Of a stretch of 50,824 nt of DNA, positions 15,917 through 23,456 are shown in pieces (positions within the stretch are counted from its first letter, which is position 1; the number at the start of each line of letters is the position of its first letter). Source of the DNA: an uncultured Collinsella sp. (lineage in GTDB: Bacteria > Actinomycetota > Coriobacteriia > Coriobacteriales > Coriobacteriaceae). Made by a program: the position numbers and the translations under genes. Location: positions 1-50,824 of the forward strand of contig UQIC01000013.1 of NCBI GenBank assembly GCA_900540985.1, written 5' to 3'. The notes under the pieces were generated by a model that saw nothing but the letters and a program-made list of their open reading frames with translations, was not told the DNA's origin and ran no database searches.

Positions 15917-17659
15917 CTATATCACCGGGATATACCGTGACAAATACTCCTTGAGCGCCGTATTGCACACATAGAGATACGTTCCCAACATGCCGCGCGT
16001 CATGAGAACGTAGTAGGCGTTGACGATAATCTTTCGTAGGTCGTCGTCGCTTGCCTTTTTCTTTGCGACGGTATCTTTGAAGTTTGCCTTGTTAACGCAG
16101 ACGCCCCCTTTGTCGTTGTCGTAGTAAATGTCTGGCCCCAGAATTACGAAGCCGTAGTTGAGGTCGTAGCCCTGTACCGTGTGGATGCATCCGACCTCGT
16201 TGACGGCGTTGGGGGAGTTAACCCAATCCTTTTGACTCGAGTTCCAACGTTTAGGGATGCCCTCAATGACGATGTCGAACGCGTCTTTGTGTTTCTTCGT
16301 TTCCCACTTCCACGCAAAACCTGCCGTCATGCGGGATAGACCAACTTCTTCTTCCTTGGCTTGCTGTAGGGAACAGAAATCCTCAAATTGGTTGACGATT
16401 CCAAACTGGTATCTGGGGGTATCGCTGTTCGGATCCCCGGTTCGCGAATCGTAAGGCTCCGATGAAAAGAGATTCTTGAATTTCATGCCGGCATGCATAT
16501 ACGCTTTGTTATCGAGTAGATCATATACAAAGTCGAGATACTCATCGCCGCCGCGTACTCGCATTTGGGTGCTCAAGTTGAATTCTTCGGTTTCAATTTT
16601 CGCTTCTTCGAGTTGGTTAAGTCGCCGCTCAAGACCGTCTCGATTGAGGCCGGATGCCCTGACTTGCTGCTTGGGGTCATAAAACAGATATGCCTTGTCG
16701 CAGCATTTGAATATCCAGTCAACTTGGTTGCTCGTATGCGGAAGGTCGAGACGATCACAGGTGCTATAGAAGGCCTTGATGCCGGAGCCCATGCTTAGAT
16801 AATTACCCAGTCGATGTGCTTCATCGACAAGTAGGATGTCATAACGATCATTTTTGGTTACGTCACTGGGGCTCAAGATATCGCCAGGCTTTAACCCTGG
16901 AAGGAAGTGCGTGAGTTTCCTGAGGGTCTTTTTCAGGGAATCCATGGGGGTGACAAAACCGACTCGCAGGCCGGAAAGGTTGGGCTCATTTTTGATTTTG
17001 AACATGAGACTGATGGCGAGGATTGTTTTACCTGTTCCCGGCGCGCCATTCACGACGGTTATACGTTCTCTTTTTGAGCCGCCATGTTTTACGTCTTCAT
17101 GCTCCTGTTCGAGACGTTTAAAAATCGTCTCGATCGTTTCGTATTGGTCGGGCGTAAGCGTCTTGAAAGGCGAGAACTTGAACAGATCGGAGTTCTCGAG
17201 CTCTTCAATCGGATGAATCGCGTATTTTTCTTCGCGAAGCTTTGTCCAGAGGTCTCGGAACCTCTGGCGATACTGAGGCCGCTCAAAATAATCGAATTGG
17301 GCATAGCCGTTGTTGGCATTGGTGACCTGGTATTTTTCGTCGGCACAGAACAGCTCAATAAGTCGATTCTCGAACTCGAACGTTGCGGATTGGTTGAAGG
17401 TGGGATTGTCGATCAGAAGGGTCCGGTCGAAGTCCTTGTCCACGTTTGCAGCGTGTTGTTTCATACGGCGCTGGTAATTGGTTGTTTGGCCGATGTATGC
17501 CGTCTTGTTTCTGCTGTTGGTAAGAATGTAAAGGACAGGCCAGCTCTCGTCATGATGGGTCCCGGGCTTTGGCGTGCCAAAGTCCTGAAGCGATTCGCTT
17601 GTCTCAAAGGGCTGGGGTAGGGGAAGCGTGTATTGCCGAAGGGCGAACTCATTACTCAT
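15917..17659 (-). CDS. GIY-YIG nuclease fused to DUF2075 / SF1-type helicase
   Basis: A 580-residue two-domain protein. Residues 40-70 form a GIY-YIG nuclease core (VLYILTN...AYIGQTTNYQRRMKQH). Residues 160-580 form a DUF2075-type P-loop ATPase with Walker A GAPGTGKT (205-212), Walker B DILLVDEAHRL (274-284), a motif-III-like YDPKQQVR, STQMRVRG, and motif-V/VI regions HTVQGYDLNYGFVILG and NAYYVLMTRGMLGTYLYV. The combination suggests nucleic-acid unwinding or translocation coupled to cleavage. The start ATG 17659 overlaps the MazG-like gene by 8 nt, so the two are translationally coupled. Codon use is less GC-rich than in neighbouring housekeeping genes, a sign of transfer. The biological role is inferred to be defence. 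Confidence 0.85.
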   Translation of the reverse strand: MSNEFALRQYTLPLPQPFETSESLQDFGTPKPGTHHDESWPVLYILTNSRNKTAYIGQTTNYQRRMKQHAANVDKDFDRTLLIDNPTFNQSATFEFENRLIELFCADEKYQVTNANNGYAQFDYFERPQYRQRFRDLWTKLREEKYAIHPIEELENSDLFKFSPFKTLTPDQYETIETIFKRLEQEHEDVKHGGSKRERITVVNGAPGTGKTILAISLMFKIKNEPNLSGLRVGFVTPMDSLKKTLRKLTHFLPGLKPGDILSPSDVTKNDRYDILLVDEAHRLGNYLSMGSGIKAFYSTCDRLDLPHTSNQVDWIFKCCDKAYLFYDPKQQVRASGLNRDGLERRLNQLEEAKIETEEFNLSTQMRVRGGDEYLDFVYDLLDNKAYMHAGMKFKNLFSSEPYDSRTGDPNSDTPRYQFGIVNQFEDFCSLQQAKEEEVGLSRMTAGFAWKWETKKHKDAFDIVIEGIPKRWNSSQKDWVNSPNAVNEVGCIHTVQGYDLNYGFVILGPDIYYDNDKGGVCVNKANFKDTVAKKKASDDDLRKIIVNAYYVLMTRGMLGTYLYVCNTALKEYLSRYIPVI

Positions 17660-18008
17660 GATGGTCCGCCTTTCTGTATTCGTTAGATGATGCGTCGACG
17701 GGGTAGCGCTCGCCATTGCGCTTGAGCTTGGACGAAAGCGCCGCTGGCAGGTCGATTTCATTTAAATCTGCGAAACGCAGAAGGAAAAGGAGCGTGTCGG
17801 CGACTTCGTCTTCGATAGCTTGGCGTTGCTCGGTGTCTTCGAACATTTCTGCAATGCGCTCGTCGCTCACAAAACGAAAGAGCTGAAGGAGCTCGGAGGA
17901 CTCAGTTGCCATGCCGATGGCAAGCTCTTTTGGCGTGTGATATTTGCGCCAGTCGCGTGCATCACAAAAGTCCCTGACTTGTTCCGTCATGGCATCGAGC
18001 TTATCCAT
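17652..18008 (-). CDS. MazG-like nucleotide pyrophosphohydrolase
   Basis: A 118-residue all-alpha NTP pyrophosphatase of the MazG/dCTPase type. It carries ATESSELLQLF with the first acidic pair and EDEVADTLLFLLRFAD with the second, which together bind the Mg ions. The start is placed at ATG 18008 because GGGAGG lies 9 nt upstream; a TTG at 18017 would touch the ribosome binding site. It overlaps the following GIY-YIG/DUF2075 gene by 8 nt. It probably hydrolyses (d)NTPs to monophosphates; in this pairing it may limit nucleotides for an invader, which is inference. Confidence 0.85.
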   Translation of the reverse strand: MDKLDAMTEQVRDFCDARDWRKYHTPKELAIGMATESSELLQLFRFVSDERIAEMFEDTEQRQAIEDEVADTLLFLLRFADLNEIDLPAALSSKLKRNGERYPVDASSNEYRKADHHE

Positions 18009-18123
18009 CGTCCGCAACCTCCCTGATGTTCATTGTTTTATTATGGCCGTATCTGGTATTTATTGCACATCATTTGGGGTGTGCGGTTTGTTCGGTCGCG
18101 ATTGCCTGGTAGGAGGTTTCACC

Positions 18124-18330
18124 ATGAAGATCGACGTTGATGTAGACCAGCTGCGCGAGAGCTTGCTCGACCGCGCGGGGAGTGCGGCTGGCGTGGGCTT
18201 TCCGGCCGCCATGCTCGACGTAGCGGATATCGAGGACGAGTCGCCCCAAGAGCTCCTAGCCCGAGCCGAACGCGAAGGCCTTAACCTCCGTGCCTTCGCC
18301 ACAGGCGACGATACGGACGACGGCTGGTAG
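18124..18330 (+). CDS. Small acidic protein, unknown function
   Basis: A 68-residue acidic protein (MKIDVDVDQLRESLLDRAGS...TDDGW) with a strong TAGGAGG ribosome binding site 9 nt before its ATG. It is divergent from the MazG-like gene, 115 nt away. No family is recognised. The sequence looks helical in the first half and has a poly-acidic tail. It could be an independent orphan or a partner or regulator of the divergent pair. A family-C hairpin follows 30 nt after the stop. Confidence 0.6.
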   Translation: MKIDVDVDQLRESLLDRAGSAAGVGFPAAMLDVADIEDESPQELLARAEREGLNLRAFATGDDTDDGW

Positions 18331-18360
18331 CCATAGCCACCCCTCAACCTTATCCCCTCA

Positions 18361-18433
18361 ATAACTTGCGGTGAAATAGGGACTGTTTAGGCTGCTAGAA
18401 GGCCTATTCAGTCCCTATTTCACCGCAAGTTAT
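18361..18433. repeat. Family-C GGGAC hairpin, copy 1
   Basis: Perfect 25-bp arms (18361-18385, 18409-18433) contain TGAAATAGGGACTG; the loop holds a TAGGC/GGCCTA stem. It sits between convergent genes and probably terminates both. A second copy is at 36245. Confidence 0.88.
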
Positions 18434-18445
18434 GGGTGGGGATGG

Positions 18446-20047
18446 CTACGATGCTAGCGTGGCAATGACGGCTTCGTCGCCGGCGTATATGAGGGTGTTG
18501 CCGTCGGGGATGATCGTCTGGCCGTCGCGTTTGAGCATTACCACGATAAAGGGGTGCTTGCCTTGTGGCACGTCGCGCAGGCGCAGTCCTGCCAGGCGAC
18601 CGTGGGGCGTCACGGTGACTTCGCGCAGCGTTACCTCGGCACGTTCTTCAAACGTTGGCGCGGCCATAACCAACAGGTCGCCTTCCTCAATCATGGTATC
18701 GCCGTTGGGCAGCACCGGGTGCGCGCCGTCGCGCAGCACCAGGACCACGAGCATGTCCGTTGCGCTGCCAATATCGGCGAGCGAGCGTCCGGCAAACGGA
18801 TGGCCCGCGCCCACCTTGAGCTTAACGAACGACATGCCGTCCTCGTCGCGGTAATCGTTAAAGGTGCGGCGCACGTCGCCTTCCGCGTCGATCATGTCGA
18901 GCTTTTTCGTCACCGCCGGTAGCAGCGAGCCCTGCACCACAATGCTCGACACGGCAATTACAAAGACCAGGTCAAACAGGTCGTGCCCACCGGGAACACC
19001 GGCCACCACGGCAAAGAGGCTAAACACGACCGAAGCCGCGCCACGCAGGCCTGCCCAGCTTACGAGCGCCACCTGGCGAGGATTCGTCTTAAAGGGCGCC
19101 AACAGCAGGCCGACGGCGATGGGGCGGCTCACAAAGAGCATAAACGCCATGAGCGCCAGGCCTGGTAGCAGCATTTGCGGCAGGCGTGCGGGCGTCACGA
19201 GCAGGCCGAGCAAAAAGAAGATGGTCATCTCGGCCATCTCGGTAAGGGTGTCAAAAAAGTGCGCCAACTCGACCTTGCCGGTGATGTCGCTCGCCCCCAG
19301 CACAATACCTGCCAGGTATACGGCCAAAAAGCCGTTGCCGCCCAGATAGCTCGGCAGCGCATAGGCAACGATCGCCACGGCGAACAAAAAGATAGTCTGC
19401 GCGCCCTCGGCCGTTGCGTGTGCGCGCTCAATCAGACGGCTGGATGTCCAGCCGATGGCAAGGCCCAGCCCCACGCCCAGGATGATCTGCTTGGCCAGCA
19501 GCACGGGAATGTCGATGTTGCCGCCCGCCGCGAGGGTCGCGAGCACCGCGGTGAGCATGTAGGCGACGGGGTCGTTGGAGCCCGATTCGACCTCGAGCAG
19601 CGAGTCGGTGCCGCTCCTCAGCGATAGGTTGTGTTCGCGCAGCACGCTAAAGACGCTCGCCGCATCGGTCGACGCCACGACCGAGCCCAGCAGCAGACCG
19701 CCGATCCAGTCGAAGCCCAGTGCGAAGTGCGCAAAGGCGCCCGTGATGCCGGCGGTGGCGATAACGCCGAGCGTGCTCAGCAGTACCGCGGGCGCGGCGA
19801 CAGGCTTGGCGCGGTCGATGTTGGTGTTAAAGCCGCCGTAGAACATGATGAACAGCAGCGCCGTACTGCAGACGGTTTCGGTAAGCGCGTAGTCGCTAAA
19901 GTCGATGTGCGCCGGCCCGTTAACGCCCAGCAGCATGCCGAGCGCGATAAAGATGAGCAGGGTGGGGAAGGGGAGCTTTTTGCCGACGGGTTTGATGGTC
20001 AGGCACAAAATGATGACGAGGCCGATAAAGAGAAGTATCTGGTTCAT
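18446..20047 (-). CDS. K+/H+ antiporter, NhaP2/CvrA type, with TrkA-C domains
   Basis: A 533-residue CPA1 cation/proton antiporter. The N-terminal 390 residues form about 12-13 membrane helices with the exchanger signature STDAASVFSVL and the acidic SGSNDPVAYMLT segment. The C-terminal part carries regulatory TrkA-C-like domains (TEITVTP-type strands such as GRLAGLRLRDVPQGKHPFIV and GDEAVIATLAS). It likely exports K+ in exchange for protons to adjust pH and osmotic balance. The ATG start is at 20047. It is transcribed divergently from the metallophosphatase across a 321-bp gap. Confidence 0.9.
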   Translation of the reverse strand: MNQILLFIGLVIILCLTIKPVGKKLPFPTLLIFIALGMLLGVNGPAHIDFSDYALTETVCSTALLFIMFYGGFNTNIDRAKPVAAPAVLLSTLGVIATAGITGAFAHFALGFDWIGGLLLGSVVASTDAASVFSVLREHNLSLRSGTDSLLEVESGSNDPVAYMLTAVLATLAAGGNIDIPVLLAKQIILGVGLGLAIGWTSSRLIERAHATAEGAQTIFLFAVAIVAYALPSYLGGNGFLAVYLAGIVLGASDITGKVELAHFFDTLTEMAEMTIFFLLGLLVTPARLPQMLLPGLALMAFMLFVSRPIAVGLLLAPFKTNPRQVALVSWAGLRGAASVVFSLFAVVAGVPGGHDLFDLVFVIAVSSIVVQGSLLPAVTKKLDMIDAEGDVRRTFNDYRDEDGMSFVKLKVGAGHPFAGRSLADIGSATDMLVVLVLRDGAHPVLPNGDTMIEEGDLLVMAAPTFEERAEVTLREVTVTPHGRLAGLRLRDVPQGKHPFIVVMLKRDGQTIIPDGNTLIYAGDEAVIATLAS

Positions 20048-20368
20048 GGGTAGTGTCCGCTTCTGGGTGGTTGGCGTGGCACGGTCAGTTATCTGCGGTT
20101 ATTCGTACCCAAAGATGGTGGGTTTATGGGTCCGAGCCTCGGGCGTTCGCATTTTTGACACGAGGCGGGGGCGCGGGCGGCGCTGGTTGGGGCGTTGGTG
20201 CTGGTGGCGCGGGGTTTCCGGGGCGTGCTGGCGGCCGCTGACGACCGTTGGCGGCTTGCGGTACTTTCCAGCTTTATTGCAACGGAGTACAATGGGTAAC
20301 GTTTAAGTTCAACTTGAAGTTTTAGTCGTGGCATCGGGCTTCGGCCGTAATGCAGGGAAAGGCGTTCC
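20048..20368. other. Divergent intergenic region with promoter
   Basis: A GC-rich spacer with no gene. Near its right end a rightward promoter is suggested by TTTCCA (20265-20270), a 17-nt spacer and TACAAT (20288-20293), followed by the small dyad AAGTTCAACTT, about 75 nt before the metallophosphatase start. Confidence 0.45.
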
Positions 20369-21208
20369 ATGGCGATCTATGTGACATCTGATGCTCACGG
20401 GCACGTGCACGCGCTGGACGAGGCCCTTTCCAAGATCTCGCTGACGTCCGACGACACGCTGTATGTGCTGGGCGACATGATCGACCGCGGTCCCGATCCG
20501 GTCGGTGTCATTAACTTGGTGCGGTCTCTGCCCAACGCTCGCGTGCTTAAGGGCAACCACGAGCAGATTATGCTCGACGCGATCATTGGCCAGGACCCGC
20601 TCGATGCCGAGACCTGGGATATCAACGGCGGTTGGACCACGCGCCAACAGCTTAACGAAATGGAATTTGAGGCATACGAGGAGCTGGTGCGCTGGGCTGC
20701 CGCCCTGCCGCTCTATGCGGTGACCGAGACTGCCGAGCGGCCGTACCTGCTGGTGCACGCCGGCATTCAGACCGAGGCGGCGCGTGCGTTTTTGCTTGAG
20801 CATGGTGTCGATTGCGGCGACGGCAGGGGAGCGGTCGATGCCGATAGCGAGCTGCTGCAGCAAATGCTCGCCGTGCAGTCGTCCGATGACTTGCTCTGGA
20901 TTCGCCATGGCTATTGGGATGCCCCGACGGGGCTGCTTTCTGCCGAGGGCAAGGGTCCGGTCGTGGTGAGTGGCCACACGCCCACGGTGTCGCTGGGGCG
21001 CTATTGCGAGGTTGGCGGCCTGGCAGGGCTCGATGAGGAGTCGGGCCGCGGGCAGATGGTGCGCCTGGGTGGCGAGGATACCGCCGGTGTGCCCGATCGC
21101 ATCGATATCGATTGCGCGGCGGCCACCGGTTCCGAGTTCGGCCGCGTGGGCATCCTTCGCCTGGACGACGGGGCGGAGTTCTACGCAAACATTCTCCCTG
21201 GCGAGTAA
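20369..21208 (+). CDS. Calcineurin-like metallophosphatase (PrpA / Ap4A hydrolase type)
   Basis: A 279-residue phosphoesterase. It has all blocks of the PPP-like two-metal fold: SDAHGHVHAL, LGDMIDRGPDP, LKGNHEQIM, LLVHAG and VSGHTPT. Bacterial relatives dephosphorylate proteins or split diadenosine tetraphosphate; the sequence does not decide between them. The ATG at 20369 follows GGGAAAGG. It is a single gene bounded by a 310-bp region full of inverted repeats downstream. Confidence 0.87.
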   Translation: MAIYVTSDAHGHVHALDEALSKISLTSDDTLYVLGDMIDRGPDPVGVINLVRSLPNARVLKGNHEQIMLDAIIGQDPLDAETWDINGGWTTRQQLNEMEFEAYEELVRWAAALPLYAVTETAERPYLLVHAGIQTEAARAFLLEHGVDCGDGRGAVDADSELLQQMLAVQSSDDLLWIRHGYWDAPTGLLSAEGKGPVVVSGHTPTVSLGRYCEVGGLAGLDEESGRGQMVRLGGEDTAGVPDRIDIDCAAATGSEFGRVGILRLDDGAEFYANILPGE

Positions 21209-21210
21209 TC

Positions 21211-21521
21211 GGTGCAAAGGGTAGCTAATTTGGGACGGGCTTTTTGACTACTTTTGCCCTTCTGCCCATCAAATGATTTTTCTGGGACGGGGGTTAAACG
21301 ATCATTTGGCTGCCCGCTGACTAAGTGAGTAGACTTTTTTGGAAATGCCGAGCACCCAACATATTTGCCTCAATAAAACAGCAGGTCACAGACTTGTGCT
21401 TTGTCGGTGTGATCGGGGATTCGGTAAAAGTCTACTCACTTAGTTTTGTGTGATGCATATTGTTCGCAACGAGACCCCAGTCGGGGAGATTCCATCGCAA
21501 ATTAGCTGCCCCCATTGCACC
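21211..21521. repeat. Nested inverted-repeat region between convergent genes
   Basis: Outer arms GGTGCAA...AGCTAATTTG (21211-21232) and their imperfect complement (21498-21521) enclose two further elements. One is a family-B unit with AAATGAT/ATCATTT ends and a CTGGGACGG core (21271-21307). The other is a perfect 18-bp inverted pair around CTAAGTGAGTAGACTTTT (21321-21338, 21426-21443). No reading frame is convincing. Confidence 0.8.
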
Positions 21522-21523
21522 AT

Positions 21524-23104
21524 TTAGGCGCCGTACGGGTTGCGGGCTCGTTCTATGCGCTGGCGGATGTGGGCGTATTCGACAATCAATAGCACCAGCA
21601 GTAGGGCCATGATGGCCAGGTAGCTCACGACGGCACCCATCAGGCCCAGTAAGTTGATGAGGATCACCGGGAGCACCACGCTCACGGCAAAGCAGATCAG
21701 GTAGATCTTGGTGACGTCGCCGGCGTGGCGCAGCACTGTGATGATGGCGTAGATAAAGTCGATGGCCGCGGTGATGCCGCCAGCGACAACCATCAGCAGT
21801 GCCAGCGTGCGGTAGCGCTCAAAGTTGAGGCCGTACATAAAGCTCATGAGGGGAATGCCGGGGCCGGCCATAAATGCGGCGCACACGCCGGTGATGGCCA
21901 CGATCAGCGCCATAACGGCAATAATAATCAAGTCAAAACGGCGGCGTTTGCGCGGGTTCGCCCAAATGCTCGACAAACGCAAGAGCTGCGGTTTATAGAT
22001 AAAACCAATGCTCAGCAAAATGGCCTGTGCCGGAAAGAACAGGGCATTAAAGTACAGCTGATATTTGTAAGCCAGCGCACCTTCCATAACAAACTTGGGC
22101 ATGCTCTCAATAAGGTTGAACAAAAAGAGCGCGCCAAAGAGCGGGGCACACTGCGCAAAGAGGTGGCCGACTTCGCGCAGGCTCACGCGGCGCGATTTTT
22201 CGGTTTCGAGCAGGGCGAGCGGCGCGGTGACCAGCACGAGCGAGGCAATCGCGGTTACACCCATGGCCATGGCCGCGATGGGCATGCTGCGCGTAAGGAA
22301 CAGCGCCACGCTAAAGACCGCGATGACGCCGACGGAGCGCAGCGTTTGGCTCATGCCGGCCAGGTAGAGTTTATCGGCCTGCTGCAGGCGGCCCTCGTAC
22401 ACGTCCGCCACACCGTCGATCACTTTATACAGGTAGACCCCCAGGCCGATCGTGGCCATCTGCGCATCGTAGCCGCGGGCGCTGCTGTACATGAGGCCGC
22501 AGCCTAGGGCGAGCGCTCCGCAAAGCCAGCGATTGAGCTGGTAAGAGGCAAAGGACGTCTTCTCGTCGATGTCCGAGACCTGGAAATTGCGCACGCCGTA
22601 GTTGCACGCGATCATGATGAGTGTGCCGGTGACAAAGGCGATGGAGAACTTACCGGCTTCCTCGGCGCCCACAAGCTGCGTGGACACGATGGTGAGCAGC
22701 GGAAACGCGAAGCCCCACACGGCGGTGCCCAGGGTATTCCAGAGATAGTCGCGGCGGGTGGCGTGTTCCTCGTATTCGGCTTCCTGCGTGGAGAAGCCGC
22801 CGCCGTAGACAGCGCCGAGCAGGCGGTTCCACCAGACGTTGACCATGCGGCGGACGGGGCCGGGCTCACGATCGCCCTCGCGCCGGCGACGTGTGGCTTG
22901 GCCGCTATTGGGCCCGCCGGCGTTGCGCTGGCTCAGCTCCTGGATGCGTGCGAGCTCCTCGGCCGTGTGGGAGGCAGGGAAGAGGCCGTTCTCGATGCGT
23001 CCGCCTTGGGCCTTTGCGGTGTCGCTGCTCGCTACGGCGGGGTCGGCGACGCCATTGCGGCGGGCGATGGCGCGGCGGATGCTATCGAGGGGCGAGATGC
23101 TCAA
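21524..23104 (-). CDS. Polysaccharide/lipid-linked oligosaccharide flippase (MOP superfamily)
   Basis: A 526-residue protein. The first 110 or so residues are hydrophilic, basic and Gln/Arg-rich (cytoplasmic), and the rest forms about 12-14 membrane helices of the Wzx/MurJ-like MOP superfamily (LWNTLGTAVWGFAFPLLTIV, NYGVRNFQVSDID). It probably moves a lipid-linked cell-wall or capsule precursor across the membrane. The cytoplasmic N-terminal extension is longer than usual for Wzx proteins and may be a regulatory or docking segment. No sugar-transferase genes are adjacent, so the substrate is open. Confidence 0.82.
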   Translation of the reverse strand: MSISPLDSIRRAIARRNGVADPAVASSDTAKAQGGRIENGLFPASHTAEELARIQELSQRNAGGPNSGQATRRRREGDREPGPVRRMVNVWWNRLLGAVYGGGFSTQEAEYEEHATRRDYLWNTLGTAVWGFAFPLLTIVSTQLVGAEEAGKFSIAFVTGTLIMIACNYGVRNFQVSDIDEKTSFASYQLNRWLCGALALGCGLMYSSARGYDAQMATIGLGVYLYKVIDGVADVYEGRLQQADKLYLAGMSQTLRSVGVIAVFSVALFLTRSMPIAAMAMGVTAIASLVLVTAPLALLETEKSRRVSLREVGHLFAQCAPLFGALFLFNLIESMPKFVMEGALAYKYQLYFNALFFPAQAILLSIGFIYKPQLLRLSSIWANPRKRRRFDLIIIAVMALIVAITGVCAAFMAGPGIPLMSFMYGLNFERYRTLALLMVVAGGITAAIDFIYAIITVLRHAGDVTKIYLICFAVSVVLPVILINLLGLMGAVVSYLAIMALLLVLLIVEYAHIRQRIERARNPYGA

Positions 23105-23204
23105 AGTTGAGTCCTTTCTATTGCTGCGTTCTAGTATAGACGCGACGGTGTTCGCTCGTGTTTTTGAACAGGTTGTTCAATATTTTCGGCGACGCCATTC
23201 AGTA

Positions 23205-23317
23205 GTCGGCACTTAGGGACGTTCCTTATGTGCCGGCATCCGGGGACACTCCTTGGTTGTTGCCCGTTCAAGAGTGTCCTCAACGACTAGTCGTTTAAGA
23301 ACGTCCCCAACGACTAG
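23205..23317. repeat. Family-D hairpin cluster (GGGAC/GTCCCC)
   Basis: Three structures lie in a row. The first is GTCGGCAC...GTGCCGGC around TTAGGGACGTTCCTTA (23205-23236). The second is GGACACTC (23243-23250) pairing with GAGTGTCC (23272-23279). The third is CGACTAGTCGTTTAAG leading to ACGTCCCCAACGACTAG. Related pieces recur at 36332 and 42988. Confidence 0.78.
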
Positions 23318-23366
23318 GCCGCTTGCGTGCGATTTTTGACCGTTGGGCGGGCGCTTCGCCGTTGCC

Positions 23367-23382
23367 GCAAAAACGTTTTTGC
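23367..23382. promoter_or_regulatory. Palindromic operator upstream of pckA
   Basis: GCAAAAACGTTTTTGC is a perfect 16-bp palindrome with a central CG, the layout of LacI/CcpA-family operators. It lies 75 nt before the pckA start, suggesting carbon-source control of PEP carboxykinase. The regulator is not in the window. Confidence 0.5.
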
Positions 23383-23456
23383 ATATCGGGTACAACGGGC
23401 TTTACGTGAGTAAAGTGCGCGCCGCGTCCACGTGTCGCGTTTTTAAAGGAGGCCCC

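Noticed and set aside
17652..18017. TTG at 18017 as start of the MazG-like gene
   Set aside because: It directly abuts the GGGAGG ribosome binding site; ATG 18008 has proper spacing.
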